Source of the DNA: Archangium lipolyticum
GTDB lineage: Bacteria; Myxococcota; Myxococcia; Myxococcales; Myxococcaceae
Assembly: GCF_024623785.1 (NCBI RefSeq)
Contig: NZ_JANKBZ010000041.1
Span: 35,804-99,803 of the forward strand
Length of the DNA stretch: 64,000 nt
Reading direction: 5' to 3'
Of the stretch, positions 17,489 through 26,686 are shown in pieces. Position 1 is the first letter of the stretch. Each line of letters starts with the position of its first letter. The notes under the pieces were generated by a model, which was not told where the DNA came from, did no database searches, and worked only from the letters and a program-made list of their open reading frames with translations. Made by a program: the position numbers and the translations under genes.

Positions 17489-20380
17489 ATGAGCGACACC
17501 GGTGCACCCCCGAAGGATTACAAGGATTCGGTCAACCTCCCCAAGACGGACTTCCCCATGAAGGGGAACCTGGCCCAGCTGGAGCCGAGGATGCTCGGCT
17601 GGTGGGCGGAGCGGGGCATCTGGGGGAAGATTCTCGAGCGGCGCGCGGAGGCCGAGCCCTTCGTCCTGACGGATGGGCCGCCCTACGCCAACGGGCACAT
17701 CCACGCGGGCCACGCGCTCAACAAGGTCCTCAAGGACATCGTCGTGAAGTACCGCAACCTGGCGGGCCGACGGTGCGACTACATCCCTGGCTGGGACACC
17801 CACGGTCTGCCCATCGAGCAGGCGGTGGAGAAGCGGCTCAAGGACAAGAAGATCGACAAGCGGACGCTGGACCGGGAAGCCTTCCTGGAGCAGTGCCGCG
17901 CGTACGCGGTGGAGTTCATCGACATCCAGCGCACCGAGTTCAAGCGCCTGGGCATCCTCGGGGACTGGGAGCACCCGTACCGCACGCTCGACTTCGCCTA
18001 CGAGGCTCAGGAGATCCGCGAGCTGGCCACGTTCGCGAAGCGGGGCATGCTCTACCGGCGCAAGAAGCCGGTGTACTTCTGCCTGACGGACCAGACGGCG
18101 CTGGCCGAGGCCGAGGTGGAGTACGAGGACCACGCGAGCCCGTCGGTGTACGTGGCCTTCCCGGCGGGTCCCGAGGTGGCCGGGCGGGTGCCGGCGCTGA
18201 AGGGGAAGAACGTCTCGTTCGTCATCTGGACCACGACGCCGTGGACGCTGCCGGCCAACCTGGCCATCGCGATGAACGCGGAGTACGAGTACGTGTTCTA
18301 CGCGCTGGGCGAGCGGGTCATCTGCGTGGCGAAGGACCTGCTGCCCAAGGTGCTGGCCGAGGTGAAGGCGGACGAGCTGGCGGTGAAGAACGTGAAGGTG
18401 GCCGGCGAAGAGGTGTCGGCGGCCGCGCTGGTGGAGCCGGAGCGCATCCTCGCGTACGCGCGCGGTGACGAGCTGGAGGGCTGTACCTACCGGCACGTCT
18501 TCTACGAGCGGGAGGGGAAGATCCTCCTGGGCGAGCACGTGACGCTGGAGGCCGGTACGGGCCTGGTGCACACGGCGCCGGGACACGGCCAGGAGGACTA
18601 CGAGGTGGGCCTGAAGTACGGGCTCGACATCTACAACCCGGTGCGCCAGGACGGCCGCTACGACGAGAGCGTGGGGAGCTGGCTCGCGGGCAAGAAGGTC
18701 TTCGAGGCCAACCCGGTCATCATCGAAGCGCTGGCCGAGAAGGGCGTGCTGCTCAACGACAAGTCGGACAAGGTCGAGCACAGCTATCCGCACTGCTGGC
18801 GGTGCCACAACCCGGTGATCCTCAGCGCGACGTACCAGTGGTTCATCCCGTTGGACAAGCCGCTGAAGGGCGAGAAGACGTTCCGGCAGCAGGTGCTGGA
18901 CGAGGTGGACCGGGTGCAGTGGGTGCCCTCGTGGGGACACAGCCGCATCCGGGGCATGCTGGAGACGCGGCCGGACTGGTGCATCAGCCGGCAGCGGACG
19001 TGGGGCGTGCCCATCCCCATCGCGTACTGCGAGGGGTGCGAGGAGTCGGTCATCTCTCCGGAGCTGATGGAGAAGGTGGCGGCGGCGGTGGAGAAGGAGG
19101 GCGCGGGCGTGTGGTACCGCACGCCGGTGAAGGAGTTCCTCCCCGCGGGCTACGCGTGTGCGAAGTGCGGCAAGACGGAGTTCCGCCGCGAGACGGACAT
19201 CCTGGACGTGTGGTTCGACTCGGCGTGCGCGTTCAGCGCGGTATCGGGGCGGCGGCAGCGGATTCCGGCGGACCTGTTCCTGGAGGGGAGTGATCAGCAC
19301 CGGGGCTGGTTCCACTCGTCCATCCTGGTGTCGGTGGGGACGAGGGACGAGTCGCCGTACAAGGCGTGCCTGACGCACGGCTTCGTGGTGGACGGCGCGG
19401 GCGAGAAGATGTCGAAGAGCCGGGGCAACGTGGTGGCGCCGGAGAAGATCATCCAGCAGTACGGCGCCGAGGTGCTGCGGCTGTGGGTGGCCTCGAGCGA
19501 CTACCGCAACGACGTGCGCCTGTCGGACCAGATCCTCAAGGGGCTGAGTGAGGGCTACCGGAAGATCCGCAACACCATCCGGTACGCGTTGAGCAACCTG
19601 TACGACTTCGACCCAGCGAAAGACGCGGTGCCGGCGGGCGAGCTGCTGTCGCTGGACACGTGGGCGAGAGGCCGGCTGGCGGATGTGGTGGCGCGGGTGA
19701 AGAGGGCCTACGAGGCGTACGAGTTCCACCTCGTGTACGCGACGGTGGTGGACTTCTGCGCGGGAGACCTGTCGGCGGTGTACTTCGACATCCTGAAGGA
19801 CCGGCTGTACACGACGAGGACGACGGGCCACGCGAGGCGGAGCGCGCAGACGGTGCTGCACGAGGTGGCGACGGTGCTGCTGCAGGTGTTGGCGCCGGTG
19901 ATGAGCTTCACGGCGGAGGAGGCGTGGCAGTACCTGCCGGGGAAGAAGGCGGAGAGCGTGTACCTGACGGACTTCCCGGAGCCGGCGGTGAAGACGGACG
20001 CGGCGCTGGCGGAGCGTTACGAGAAGCTCTTCGCGGTGCGTAGCGCGGTGCAGGGGCTGCTGGAGGCGGCGAGGCGGGACAAGATGATTGGCGCGTCGCT
20101 GGAGGCGCGGGTGGTGCTGAGCGCGAGCGGCAAGGCGAGGGAGTTCCTGAAGGCGAACGAGGCGGAGCTGCCGGGGCTGCTGATCGTGAGCCAGGTGGAG
20201 CTGGTGGATGGGGCGGGGGAGAAAGCTCAGTCACTGAACGTGGCGCAGGTGCTGGGCGAGGAAGTGAAGGCGGAGGTGCTGCCGGCGAAGGGAGCGAAAT
20301 GCCCGCGCTGCTGGACGTACTCGGAGAAGGTCGAGTCCGGAGCGGAAGTCTGCGCCAAATGCCAGGAAGCGCTGAGCTGA
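17489..20380 (+). CDS. ileS: Isoleucyl-tRNA synthetase
   Basis: The 963-residue class I synthetase charges tRNA-Ile with isoleucine in the cytosol. The HIGH-type motif is GHIHAGH near residue 70. The editing (CP1) domain follows in the middle, KMSKS is present as KMSKSRGN, and the C-terminal zinc site is CPRC...CAKC. Length matches bacterial IleRS (about 940). The start at 17489 (MSDTGAPP) is preferred over a TTG-type extension of six residues. Downstream, two repeat copies and two minus-strand genes separate it from lspA, with which ileS is often linked in bacteria. Confidence 0.97.
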   Translation: MSDTGAPPKDYKDSVNLPKTDFPMKGNLAQLEPRMLGWWAERGIWGKILERRAEAEPFVLTDGPPYANGHIHAGHALNKVLKDIVVKYRNLAGRRCDYIPGWDTHGLPIEQAVEKRLKDKKIDKRTLDREAFLEQCRAYAVEFIDIQRTEFKRLGILGDWEHPYRTLDFAYEAQEIRELATFAKRGMLYRRKKPVYFCLTDQTALAEAEVEYEDHASPSVYVAFPAGPEVAGRVPALKGKNVSFVIWTTTPWTLPANLAIAMNAEYEYVFYALGERVICVAKDLLPKVLAEVKADELAVKNVKVAGEEVSAAALVEPERILAYARGDELEGCTYRHVFYEREGKILLGEHVTLEAGTGLVHTAPGHGQEDYEVGLKYGLDIYNPVRQDGRYDESVGSWLAGKKVFEANPVIIEALAEKGVLLNDKSDKVEHSYPHCWRCHNPVILSATYQWFIPLDKPLKGEKTFRQQVLDEVDRVQWVPSWGHSRIRGMLETRPDWCISRQRTWGVPIPIAYCEGCEESVISPELMEKVAAAVEKEGAGVWYRTPVKEFLPAGYACAKCGKTEFRRETDILDVWFDSACAFSAVSGRRQRIPADLFLEGSDQHRGWFHSSILVSVGTRDESPYKACLTHGFVVDGAGEKMSKSRGNVVAPEKIIQQYGAEVLRLWVASSDYRNDVRLSDQILKGLSEGYRKIRNTIRYALSNLYDFDPAKDAVPAGELLSLDTWARGRLADVVARVKRAYEAYEFHLVYATVVDFCAGDLSAVYFDILKDRLYTTRTTGHARRSAQTVLHEVATVLLQVLAPVMSFTAEEAWQYLPGKKAESVYLTDFPEPAVKTDAALAERYEKLFAVRSAVQGLLEAARRDKMIGASLEARVVLSASGKAREFLKANEAELPGLLIVSQVELVDGAGEKAQSLNVAQVLGEEVKAEVLPAKGAKCPRCWTYSEKVESGAEVCAKCQEALS

Positions 20381-20392
20381 GGTCCCAACAAC

Positions 20393-20426
20393 CCCTCTCC
20401 CTTCGGGAGAGGGACGGGGTGAGGGT
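20393..20426 (+). repeat. Palindromic intergenic repeat, copy 2
   Basis: The same 9-bp arms CCCTCTCCC/GGGAGAGGG enclose a TTC loop, followed by ACGGGGTGAGGGT. It lies 12 bases after the ileS stop and may serve as its terminator. Confidence 0.75.
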
Positions 20427-20458
20427 ACCTCGCGCCCCGGGTTGAGCCCGAGTCAATC

Positions 20459-20492
20459 CCCTCTCCCTCTGGGAGAGGGCCAGGGTGAGGGT
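20459..20492 (+). repeat. Palindromic intergenic repeat, copy 3
   Basis: This copy has arms identical to copy 2, a TCT loop and the tail CCAGGGTGAGGGT. It is a tandem neighbour 66 bases from copy 2 in the same orientation, between ileS and the convergent Mut7-C gene. Confidence 0.75.
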
Positions 20493-20508
20493 CTACGGCC
20501 GCGGCTCC

Positions 20509-21261
20509 CTACGGGAGCTGCTCGAGCTCGCGCAGCTTGTCGATGATGACCTGCATGCGAGCGTGGTGTGAACCAGCCCAGAACACGCGCTTGCATTCGG
20601 GGCACTGTTGGAACCGGGTGAACGAGGCATGCACGCGCTCCGGCACGCGGCCCTGGACCTCCGCGTGAGAAGCCTCGGAGAGCGCGCCGTTGCACGCGAT
20701 GCACCGCGAGAACGGATGCATGAGCGCGGTGAGCCTGAATCGCCGGACCACTTCCACGAGCTGCTGCGAGGGGTTCGTCTCGCGGGGAAAATACCCGTGA
20801 ACCACCTCGGAGCGCTTGAGCACGCCAATATCCCGTGTGAGCAGGATGCGCTGCTCGTCCCGGGACACACGGGCGAGCACGTCATCGGCGTAGTCATTGC
20901 GCCACAGCGTGTCGAACCCGAGCATGCGCAGCAGGCCCGCGAGCCGGCCGAGGCCCACGTCGAGCAGGAAGCGGGGCTTGGGGAGGGCAGGGGGCCCCAC
21001 GCGCACGAGCGGTGCCACGTCGATGGCGGAGAACACGGGGTACACCGCGAGCCGCTGGCCGGGCTCGACGCGGTGGGAGAAGTCCACGGCCTCGCCGTCC
21101 ACGAGCACCACGTCCACCTCGGGGTGGGGCGGGCCGAGCGACTCGATGAGGTCCTTCACCGAGCAGGGCCCGGCGAGGGCATGAAGGAACTCGACGCCGC
21201 GGCGCTCGGGGGCCAGGAAGTCGTTGAGCGAGCCGTAGAAACGGACCGTCACCTGCCTCAT
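20509..21261 (-). CDS. Mut7-C RNase domain protein with ubiquitin-like N-terminus
   Basis: The start at 21261 (MRQVTVRFYG) yields 250 residues; an open extension upstream is arginine-rich noise. Residues 1-90 are a ubiquitin/ThiS-like beta-grasp (VRFYGSLNDFLAPERR). Residues about 95-250 are a Mut7-C PIN-like nuclease: LLDVGLGRLAGLLRMLGFDTLW, then LARVSRDEQRILLTRDIGVLK, and a zinc ribbon with CIAC and CPEC. This two-domain layout is a known bacterial form, predicted to act as an RNase. It lies four bases from the small membrane protein gene at 21266, whose gene is upstream on the same strand. Confidence 0.88.
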   Translation of the reverse strand: MRQVTVRFYGSLNDFLAPERRGVEFLHALAGPCSVKDLIESLGPPHPEVDVVLVDGEAVDFSHRVEPGQRLAVYPVFSAIDVAPLVRVGPPALPKPRFLLDVGLGRLAGLLRMLGFDTLWRNDYADDVLARVSRDEQRILLTRDIGVLKRSEVVHGYFPRETNPSQQLVEVVRRFRLTALMHPFSRCIACNGALSEASHAEVQGRVPERVHASFTRFQQCPECKRVFWAGSHHARMQVIIDKLRELEQLP

Positions 21262-21265
21262 GACT

Positions 21266-21643
21266 TCAAGAACGAGGCGGCTCGGCGGGGCCCTTGTTGC
21301 GCAGCCGGCGGATGATGCGGTCGATGAGCGGCGTGAGGGCGAACGTGGCGGCGAAGCGCGGAATCTTGATGACCTGGCAGGCGGCGTAGGCGCCCGCGAA
21401 GGTCCCCGCGGCTCCAGCGGCTCCGGTGACATTGAAGCCCGCGCGGATGAGCAGCGCGAAGACCACCAGGCACAGGATGAAGATGGAGTAGTGCACCACG
21501 ATGGCCAGCATGCCGTAGCGCGTGATGAAGTCCTGGAGCCGCTCCATGAGGGTGGGCTTGGGCTTCGCCACGGCGGTGGCGGTGGGAGTCTCGTTCGGAT
21601 TCGGCGTCACAGGTGGCTCAACAGTCCCCATCATCCCCACCAT
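21266..21643 (-). CDS. Small membrane protein, DUF1279/FAM210-like
   Basis: The product is about 125 residues. The start could be any of three methionines (21643, 21634, 21631), and none has a clear ribosome site. A Pro/Thr-rich lead is followed by MERLQDFITRYGMLAIVVHY, a hydrophobic helix and AYAACQVIKIPRFAATFALTP, which resembles the DUF1279 signature seen in mitochondrial FAM210 proteins. There is one certain and one probable membrane helix. It is probably cotranscribed with the Mut7-C gene. Function is unknown. Confidence 0.6.
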   Translation of the reverse strand: MVGMMGTVEPPVTPNPNETPTATAVAKPKPTLMERLQDFITRYGMLAIVVHYSIFILCLVVFALLIRAGFNVTGAAGAAGTFAGAYAACQVIKIPRFAATFALTPLIDRIIRRLRNKGPAEPPRS

Positions 21644-21746
21644 GCCCCACTTGGGGGCTTGTAAGCGAGTCAACCCCTTGGCAGCCCGGTCGTATTCCGG
21701 GCCGTGTTGTCAGACTCCCAGTCACCAAGGTAGACGTGGAGGCCTC

Positions 21747-22367
21747 ATGGTGCATCGTTTCCGCGTCCTGATCCTCGTGGGCCTCGCCACCCTTGCCGCC
21801 GACCAGGTGACCAAATACCTGGCCGTGGCCCACCTGACGGAGGCTCTCGACGGGAGGACGGGCCTCGCCCGGCTGGAGGGGTTCTTCACCGAGCAGAACC
21901 TGGACAACGACCCGCCGGTGGAGGGCGCGTACCGCCGGTCCACGCGGCCCTACCGCTTCATCGAGGACTACTGGCACTTCCGCTACGTGGAGAACCCGGG
22001 TGCCGCCTGGGGCATGTTCGCCACCCTGCCCGAGTCCGTGCGCCGGCCCTTCTTCCACGTGGTGAGCCTGGTGGCGCTCGGCTTCATCCTCTTCATGTAC
22101 GTGCGGCTCACCCCGGAGCAGAAGTCGGTGCGCTGGGCGCTGGCGCTCGTCACCGGAGGGGCCCTGGGCAACTTCATGGACCGGCTGCTGCGCGGCTACG
22201 TCATCGACTTCATCGACTGGCACTGGCGCAACCAGCCTGGCATGCGCTGGCCCACCTTCAACGTGGCCGACGCGGCCATCTGCATCGGCGTGGGCCTGCT
22301 GCTCCTGGACTCCTTCCGGGCACGCGGGCCCGTGGAATCCGTGACGCCGGGGGGGCAGGTGGTATAA
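21747..22367 (+). CDS. lspA: Signal peptidase II (first of two)
   Basis: The ATG at 21747 has GGAGG four bases upstream and gives 206 residues, longer than E. coli LspA (164). LspA removes signal peptides from diacylglyceryl-modified prolipoproteins in the inner membrane. Four hydrophobic helices are present, along with DQVTK, ENPGAAWG, GNFMDR...YVIDFID and FNVADAAI, which contain the two catalytic aspartates. An insert of about 45 residues between the first helix and ENPGAAWG (GFFTEQNLDNDPP and following) is unusual. The next gene is a paralogue only nine bases away. Confidence 0.93.
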   Translation: MVHRFRVLILVGLATLAADQVTKYLAVAHLTEALDGRTGLARLEGFFTEQNLDNDPPVEGAYRRSTRPYRFIEDYWHFRYVENPGAAWGMFATLPESVRRPFFHVVSLVALGFILFMYVRLTPEQKSVRWALALVTGGALGNFMDRLLRGYVIDFIDWHWRNQPGMRWPTFNVADAAICIGVGLLLLDSFRARGPVESVTPGGQVV

Positions 22368-22376
22368 GCGGCACCC

Positions 22377-22994
22377 GTGCCCCGCAAATACCTCCTCCTG
22401 CTGACGGTGGCGCTCGGCGTCATCGTCTTCGACCAGTGGACGAAGTACCTCGTCGTCCGCGAGCTCACCACCCGCTTCGATGACAGGCCCACGCTCGGCG
22501 AGCGCCTGTCGGCGATGTATGGCGAGCCCCCTCCCCAGGGCTTCGATGGACTGCACTATCGGTCCAAGCGCCACATCGAGGTCTCCCCGTCCTTCTTCCG
22601 CCTGCGCTACGCGGAGAACCCGGGCGCGGCCTGGGGCCTGTTCCGCAACCTGCCGCCCAACGTGCGCGGGCCGCTCTTCCACGTGGTGAGCATCGGCGCG
22701 GTGGTGCTCATCTCCTGGTACTTCAGCCAGCTCAGTGGGAAGGATCCCCAGGAGCGCTGGGCCCTGTGGGGCCTGCCCCTGGTGTTGGGTGGGGCCATTG
22801 GCAACTACATCGACCGGATCGCCCGGGCCTTCGTCATCGATTTCCTCGAGGCCCACTGGTACGACAAGGCGGCCTGGCCGTCCTTCAACGTGGCCGATTC
22901 GGCCATCGTCGTGGGCGTGGGGTTGCTCCTGGTGGATGCCTTCGTGCGCAAGGACAAGCCCGCGGAGGAGAAGTCCGCCCAGGCCCGTTCCTGA
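22377..22994 (+). CDS. lspA: Signal peptidase II (second of two)
   Basis: A GTG start gives 205 residues. It has the same motifs as its neighbour: DQWTKYLVV, ENPGAAWGLF, GNYIDR...FVIDFLE and FNVADSAI with both catalytic aspartates, so it should be active. It also has a long insert after the first helix (YGEPPPQGFDGLHYRSK). Adjacent lspA pairs are described in Myxococcus xanthus, where extra LspA copies relate to resistance to the LspA inhibitor antibiotic TA (myxovirescin). Here the pair lies directly upstream of lgt, so the modules act in one pathway. Confidence 0.93.
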   Translation: MPRKYLLLLTVALGVIVFDQWTKYLVVRELTTRFDDRPTLGERLSAMYGEPPPQGFDGLHYRSKRHIEVSPSFFRLRYAENPGAAWGLFRNLPPNVRGPLFHVVSIGAVVLISWYFSQLSGKDPQERWALWGLPLVLGGAIGNYIDRIARAFVIDFLEAHWYDKAAWPSFNVADSAIVVGVGLLLVDAFVRKDKPAEEKSAQARS

Positions 22995-23108
22995 CGGCGG
23001 GCCGCTCCCCGTGCTGGCGCTCCGGCCCCGGGCCGCCACTCCCTACTGCAAAAGTTCGCCGTGAACAGGTAACCTGCACGGCCTCGCGCCCGCTCAAGGT
23101 TCCTGTTC

Positions 23109-24425
23109 ATGCTCCCCGTCCTCGTCCACTTCACCTTCACCTCCCTCTGGTCCCAGCTGTTCCTGTACGCCCTGGCGCTCGGCGTGGTGGCGTACATCGC
23201 CCACAACGGCTGGCGCGGCGCCGAGGGCACCCCCAAGGCCCAGGGCGAGAAGCCCCCTCCTCCCACGCGGCAGGAGCGGCTGGTGCGCGCTCTCGTCTAT
23301 GGCGCCATCGGGGCGGTGCTCGCGTGGTTCGGCCTGAAGTACGCGCTGCCCGCGGACGCCATCCCGGGCGGCAAGGGCGAGGGGCTGCCCCTGCACACCT
23401 ACGGCATCCTGCTGGCCACTGGCTTCCTGACGGCCACGTCGGTGGCCTCGCGGCTGGCGCAGGAGGAGTGGCGCAAGATGATGTGGGTGCCGGACGCCCG
23501 CGGCGGCGGCCAGTGGGTGGACGTCGAGGGCCCTCGCAAGCGCGAGGCGTTGATGGACCTGGCCTTCTACGTGCTGGTGGGGGGCCTCGTCGGCAGCCGC
23601 GTCCTCTTCGTGCTCGTCAACTGGAAGGACTACTCGCGCGACTGGTCCCAGGTGTTCTCGCTGGGCGGCGGGCTCGTCTTCTACGGCGGCCTCATCGGCG
23701 CGGGCCTGGCGGCCTTCTACTTCGCGCGCAAGAACGGCATGGACTTCCTGCGGCTGGCGGATCTGGCCATCCCCACCGTGTCGCTGGGCCAGTGTCTGGG
23801 GCGCCTGGGGTGCTTCTCCGCCGGGTGCTGCTGGGGTGACGTCACCGCGGCGGGTGCCCGCTTCGCGGCCCACTTCCCGGGTTCCGGGGTGGCCCGGGAC
23901 ATCTTCGGGCGGCTCACGGGCACCTCCAGCCTGGCCTTCCAGTCGCAGGCGCAGGACTCGCGCTACGTGGTGGAGGCCTCCGGGGAGATCCTCCACCAGG
24001 CGGCTCCCGGTGCCGTGCGCATCTCCGAATGGGTCGCCCAGCACGGCACGACCCTGCCGGTACACCCCACGCAAATCTACGAGTCGATCGGCCAGCTGGT
24101 GCTCTTCGTGGTGCTGCTGTACGCGCGCCGCTTCCGCCGCTTCCACGGGCAGATCTTCGCCCTGTGGCTGATGAGCTACGCGGTGCTGCGCACCACGGTG
24201 GAGCTGTTCCGCGGCGACACCGAGCGCGGTACCCTGCACGGCCTGCTCGAGTCCCTGGGCGCCCGGGGGCTGGCGGACGCGGTGCCGCTGGAGGCCTGGT
24301 ACAACATCTCCACCAGCCAGTTCATCTCCCTGTGCATGTTCACCTTTGGTGCGACTTTGCTGTACCGGCGGATTCGCAGGGCAGGCGAGACGGCTGGCGT
24401 CGGTCCGACACCGAGCCCTGCCTGA
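23109..24425 (+). CDS. lgt: Prolipoprotein diacylglyceryl transferase
   Basis: Lgt transfers diacylglycerol from phosphatidylglycerol to the lipobox cysteine, the step before LspA. The 438-residue protein is much longer than E. coli Lgt (291). There is an N-terminal extension of about 95 residues with a membrane helix and a proline linker, plus an insertion near 255-310. Core motifs are LPLHTYGILLATGF, SLGGGLVFYGGLIGA, GQCLGRLGCFSAGCCWG and HPTQIYES. It follows the two lspA genes after 114 bases, grouping lipoprotein maturation enzymes together. Confidence 0.92.
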   Translation: MLPVLVHFTFTSLWSQLFLYALALGVVAYIAHNGWRGAEGTPKAQGEKPPPPTRQERLVRALVYGAIGAVLAWFGLKYALPADAIPGGKGEGLPLHTYGILLATGFLTATSVASRLAQEEWRKMMWVPDARGGGQWVDVEGPRKREALMDLAFYVLVGGLVGSRVLFVLVNWKDYSRDWSQVFSLGGGLVFYGGLIGAGLAAFYFARKNGMDFLRLADLAIPTVSLGQCLGRLGCFSAGCCWGDVTAAGARFAAHFPGSGVARDIFGRLTGTSSLAFQSQAQDSRYVVEASGEILHQAAPGAVRISEWVAQHGTTLPVHPTQIYESIGQLVLFVVLLYARRFRRFHGQIFALWLMSYAVLRTTVELFRGDTERGTLHGLLESLGARGLADAVPLEAWYNISTSQFISLCMFTFGATLLYRRIRRAGETAGVGPTPSPA

Positions 24426-24467
24426 GGTTGATAAGCGGGCCCGTCTTGGGGACACTCGGGGTTGCCC

Positions 24468-25478
24468 ATGCCGTACGAGCCCAAGTCGTCCACGAAGAAC
24501 CAGGTCGCGAAGCCCGGAGCTTCGACGAAGTCGTCCGCCAGGCTGGCCGCGAACGATGGGGATACGAAGTCCGGGATGCCCACGAAGTCGGGCAGCGAGG
24601 TGGCCCTCCAGGAGTGTGACGCCATCGAGGCCGATCTGGCGGCCCTGAAGGTGACCTACGAGCACTACTTCATGGGAATCGACCGCACCCCGCCGACGCG
24701 GGTGCACGAGGACCTGAAGAAGCGTGTGGAGAAGCTCAAGAGCAGCTTCGTGCGCAACACGGGCGCGAAGTTCCGCGTGCAGGCCATCCACAGCAAGTTC
24801 ATGAGCTACGAGCGGCTCTGGACGCGCACGCTGCAGGAGATCGAGAACGGCACGTACAAGCGGGACGTCGCCAAGGCCAAGCGCCGCGTCGAGAAGAAGC
24901 CCACCGCTCGCGGCACCGGGGCGACGCAGCTGCCCGATTCCGACTTCGACGTGGACGAGGTGAAGCCGCCGTCCATGGCGCCGCTGGTGCCGTCGGTGGC
25001 GCCGCTGGTGCCGTCGGTGGCGCCGCTGATTCCTCCGGTGGCACCCGTCGCGGGGACGCCGGCCCGTGGCTCGCCCCTGCCGTCGATTCCCTCGGTGGCG
25101 CCGCTGGTGCCGTCGGTGGCGCCGCTGGTGCCGCCGGTGGCGCCCGCGATTCCTCCCGTGGCGCCCGTGGGGGCCCGTCCTCCCGCCGCGCGTCCGGGGA
25201 CGGGGACACCCGCCGCCGCGCGCCCCGCCGCGCCGCGTCCTCCCGCCGCCAGTGGCGCGAGCGACCTGTCCGACGACAAGCTGAAGTCCGTCTACAACGC
25301 CTACGTCGCCGCCAAGCGCAACAACAAGGAGGACACCTCGAAGATGAGCTACGACTCCATCGCCGCCTCGCTGCGCAAGCAGGTGCCGGAGCTGATGAAG
25401 CAGCACGGCGCCAAGTCGGTGGAGTTCAAGGTCGTCATCAAGGACGGCAAGGCCGTTCTCAAGGCCGTTCCCAAGTAG
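24468..25478 (+). CDS. Conserved-type protein with Ala/Pro/Val repeat linker, function unknown
   Basis: The ATG at 24468 is preferred to a TTG two codons earlier, giving 336 residues without a signal peptide. Residues about 45-150 form a charged helical domain (HEDLKKRVEKLKSSFVRN, then KRDVAKAKRRVEKK). Residues about 170-265 are a proline-rich linker built from a heptad APLVPSV. Residues about 265-336 form a compact C-terminal domain (LSDDKLKSVYNAYVAAKRNN, KMSYDSIAASLRKQVPELM, VEFKVVIKDGKAVLKAV). Two folded ends joined by a flexible linker suggest a scaffold or binding protein. It is 11 bases upstream of the KdsC-like gene. Confidence 0.6.
   Translation: MPYEPKSSTKNQVAKPGASTKSSARLAANDGDTKSGMPTKSGSEVALQECDAIEADLAALKVTYEHYFMGIDRTPPTRVHEDLKKRVEKLKSSFVRNTGAKFRVQAIHSKFMSYERLWTRTLQEIENGTYKRDVAKAKRRVEKKPTARGTGATQLPDSDFDVDEVKPPSMAPLVPSVAPLVPSVAPLIPPVAPVAGTPARGSPLPSIPSVAPLVPSVAPLVPPVAPAIPPVAPVGARPPAARPGTGTPAAARPAAPRPPAASGASDLSDDKLKSVYNAYVAAKRNNKEDTSKMSYDSIAASLRKQVPELMKQHGAKSVEFKVVIKDGKAVLKAVPK
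24978..25160 (+). repeat. 21-bp coding repeats (APLVPSV heptads)
   Basis: Tandem 21-base units at 24978-25040 (three) and 25098-25160 (three) encode APLVPSV and close variants. They are split by a unique segment coding for GTPARGSPLPSIPSV. The near identity of units at DNA level suggests recent expansion. Confidence 0.75.
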
Positions 25479-25489
25479 GGCGTGCGCGG

Positions 25490-25999
25490 ATGAACCAGGA
25501 CCTGGAGTCGCTCAAGTCGAGGGTGAGCCGCCTGTCGGTGATGATTTTCGACATCGACGGCACGCTCACCGACGGGCGCATCTTCTGGGTGCCCAACTCC
25601 GGCTGGACGCAGATGTACAGCGTGCGCGACGGCATGGGCATCAAGCGGCTTCAGGAGGCGGGGCTGGAGGTGGCGGCCATCTCCGGCGGCGACAGCCTCT
25701 CGGCGCAGATGCGGATGCAGTCGCTGGGCCTCAAGCACGTGCACTTCGGCAGCCAGGACAAGGTGGCCCACTTCGAGAAGCTGCTGGAGCTCCTGAAGGT
25801 GACGGCGGACCGATGTGGGTACATGGGGGATGAGCTGGTGGACCTGCCGCTGCTCAAGGCGGTGGGGTTCTCGGCCGCGCCCCCCGAGGCCCCGGACGAG
25901 GTGCGTTCACAAGTGCACTATGTGGCGCAGCGGCCGGCGGGCTTCGGCGCGGCGCGCGAGGTGTGCGAGTTCATCCTCCGTCACCGGCAGGTGCCCTGA
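25490..25999 (+). CDS. KdsC-like HAD phosphatase
   Basis: The 169-residue HAD-family C0 member has DIDGTLTDG with Asp21 and Asp23, SGGDS as the second motif, a lysine in SQDKV, and GDELVDLPLL as the fourth motif. Length and the absence of a cap match KdsC, which dephosphorylates KDO-8-phosphate in lipopolysaccharide core synthesis and acts as a tetramer. No kds gene is adjacent, so a related sugar-phosphate substrate is possible. It begins 11 bases after the repeat-linker gene. Confidence 0.85.
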   Translation: MNQDLESLKSRVSRLSVMIFDIDGTLTDGRIFWVPNSGWTQMYSVRDGMGIKRLQEAGLEVAAISGGDSLSAQMRMQSLGLKHVHFGSQDKVAHFEKLLELLKVTADRCGYMGDELVDLPLLKAVGFSAAPPEAPDEVRSQVHYVAQRPAGFGAAREVCEFILRHRQVP

Positions 26000-26179
26000 G
26001 CGTCCTGGAAGGCGGGCCATCTGTCCGGTCCTGGAAGCCGCCCCGGCAGGTGACGTCCGTGTCATGCGGGGGGGAGGTTGTCCAGTGGGGGGGTGCTCCC
26101 TAGTTTGCGCCACGCGCGAGGACCCGGACGGGTGCTCGCGGATGTGAGCAGGCAAACGCACTGGACTCCGAGGTGGGCG

Positions 26180-26557
26180 ATGGCAGGTGGGACGCGGCGC
26201 AGGTGGCTCGGGCTGACGGCGGTGGCGCTGTGGCTGGCGAGCGGATGCGCGGCGCCCCCGGAGGACGCGCAGGCACGTCTGGCGGAGGACCTGGCCGAGG
26301 AGAAGCGCATGGACGCGGCGCTCGACGAGGTGGAGACGCGTCTGTTGGGCAATCAGGCCAAGATGCACCTGTGGCAGGAATTGGGTGAGCGGCACCAGCG
26401 GGTGTCGGCCATCCAGTGCCGCGTGGCCGACGAGCACCTGATGGGCATCGCGAGGAACCTGGAGCAACAGGAGCGCAAGGCGCGCGACCTGCAGAGGCGC
26501 CGGCGCATGGCGTCGGTGGAGCTCACCTCGACCCGGCAGGACCGGTTGAGCAACTAG
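26180..26557 (+). CDS. Small coiled-coil lipoprotein
   Basis: The ATG at 26180 is preceded by AGGTGGG and gives 125 residues. The leader ends in LASGC. The mature part is almost entirely helical and charged (EDLAEEKRMDAALDEVETRLL, NLEQQERKARDLQRRRRM), consistent with a coiled coil. It probably sits in the outer or inner membrane. No family is recognised. An upstream open frame without a signal was not used. Confidence 0.6.
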   Translation: MAGGTRRRWLGLTAVALWLASGCAAPPEDAQARLAEDLAEEKRMDAALDEVETRLLGNQAKMHLWQELGERHQRVSAIQCRVADEHLMGIARNLEQQERKARDLQRRRRMASVELTSTRQDRLSN

Positions 26558-26686
26558 CCGCGCCCGGCCGAATCCGGGGATTCTCCCGAAGCACGGGCGA
26601 AGCACGGTGTGGCAAGGGTGGAGAGCGGGCGGGCGGGCTCGCCCTTCCGTGACGGCGCCGCCGAATCCGGCTACAACTCCCGCCCC

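Noticed and set aside
17474..19861. A 795-codon minus-strand open frame over ileS.
   Set aside because: Antisense to an unmistakable synthetase; composition is unlike any real protein here.
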